DNA from: Candidatus Moranbacteria bacterium CG_4_8_14_3_um_filter_34_16
GTDB taxonomy: Bacteria; Patescibacteriota; Minisyncoccia; Moranbacterales; UBA2206
Direction of reading: 5' to 3'
NCBI GenBank assembly: GCA_002782345.1
Contig: PFHO01000013.1
Span: forward strand, 679 to 6,567
DNA: 5,889 nucleotides
Positions 5,779 to 5,889 of the stretch are shown here, piece after piece. How positions within the stretch are numbered: the first letter of the stretch is position 1; each line of letters starts with the position of its first letter. Under the pieces are notes generated by a model. It ran no database searches and had not been told where the DNA came from. It worked only from the letters and a program-made list of their open reading frames with translations. The translations under genes and the position numbers were made by a program.

Positions 5779-5889
5779 TTATGTTAAAACTCGTTTTTTC
5801 TTATTTTTTAATAAGGCTCTAGACCATCAAATTAATTAATATTTGTGTAAAATTTTCAATAAATCAGTTTGTAATTCCTGCTCATTTCG

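Noticed and set aside
5800..5815. 6-bp AT hairpin (CTTATT/AATAAG) as a terminator of an upstream gene
   Set aside because: The stem is all A/T except the closing pair, and no U run follows it on the minus strand (A run instead). No neighbouring gene end can be seen to support it.
1..5889. CRISPR array, tRNA or rRNA genes, insertion sequence
   Set aside because: No regularly spaced repeats, no cloverleaf-like sequence, and no transposase-like frame were seen on either strand.

Overview
The window is AT-rich and every gene I can support lies on the minus strand. From right to left it holds a compact heat-shock operon (hrcA, a Nudix-GrpE fusion gene, dnaK), followed by the first 489 codons of a large membrane-anchored surface protein that runs off the left edge. 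The likely source is a Candidate Phyla Radiation (Patescibacteria/Parcubacteria-like) bacterium. The grounds are a shortened HrcA, genes with no clear Shine-Dalgarno sequence, and a surface protein built of tail-fibre-like modules of a kind common in those genomes. This is an inference from style, not a database match. All UGA codons sit outside the reading frames, so there is no sign of UGA recoding.

Layout. The region 5601-5889 has no convincing gene beyond a doubtful 13-codon leader ORF. It carries a near-perfect CIRCE operator (5752-5778) whose spacer supplies the -35 box of a well-formed promoter (-10 at 5737-5742) directed into hrcA. hrcA (4848-5600) encodes the repressor that would bind this CIRCE, giving autoregulation. 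After 28 nt comes a 303-codon gene (3908-4819) whose product joins an intact Nudix hydrolase domain to a GrpE nucleotide-exchange factor in one uninterrupted frame. After a 99-nt gap with a small hairpin comes dnaK (1847-3808), complete and canonical, closed by a strong intrinsic terminator (1774-1806). No dnaJ follows.

The 379-nt gap 1468-1846 is unusually structured. It contains a consensus DnaA box, an 8-base G/C homopolymer, a 9-bp tandem repeat, an extended -10 promoter element and two overlapping sets of long inverted repeats. It leads into the surface protein gene (1-1467, partial), which has an N-terminal membrane anchor and an exported region with motifs like those of phage tail fibres.

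How it works together: HrcA represses its own operon at CIRCE until stress titrates or inactivates it. DnaK and the GrpE moiety then act as chaperone and nucleotide-exchange factor. The Nudix domain brings a nucleotide-diphosphate hydrolase activity into the same polypeptide as GrpE; its substrate is unknown. The most unusual items are this fusion, the HrcA that appears to lack its middle domain, and the G-tract and repeats in front of the surface protein gene.
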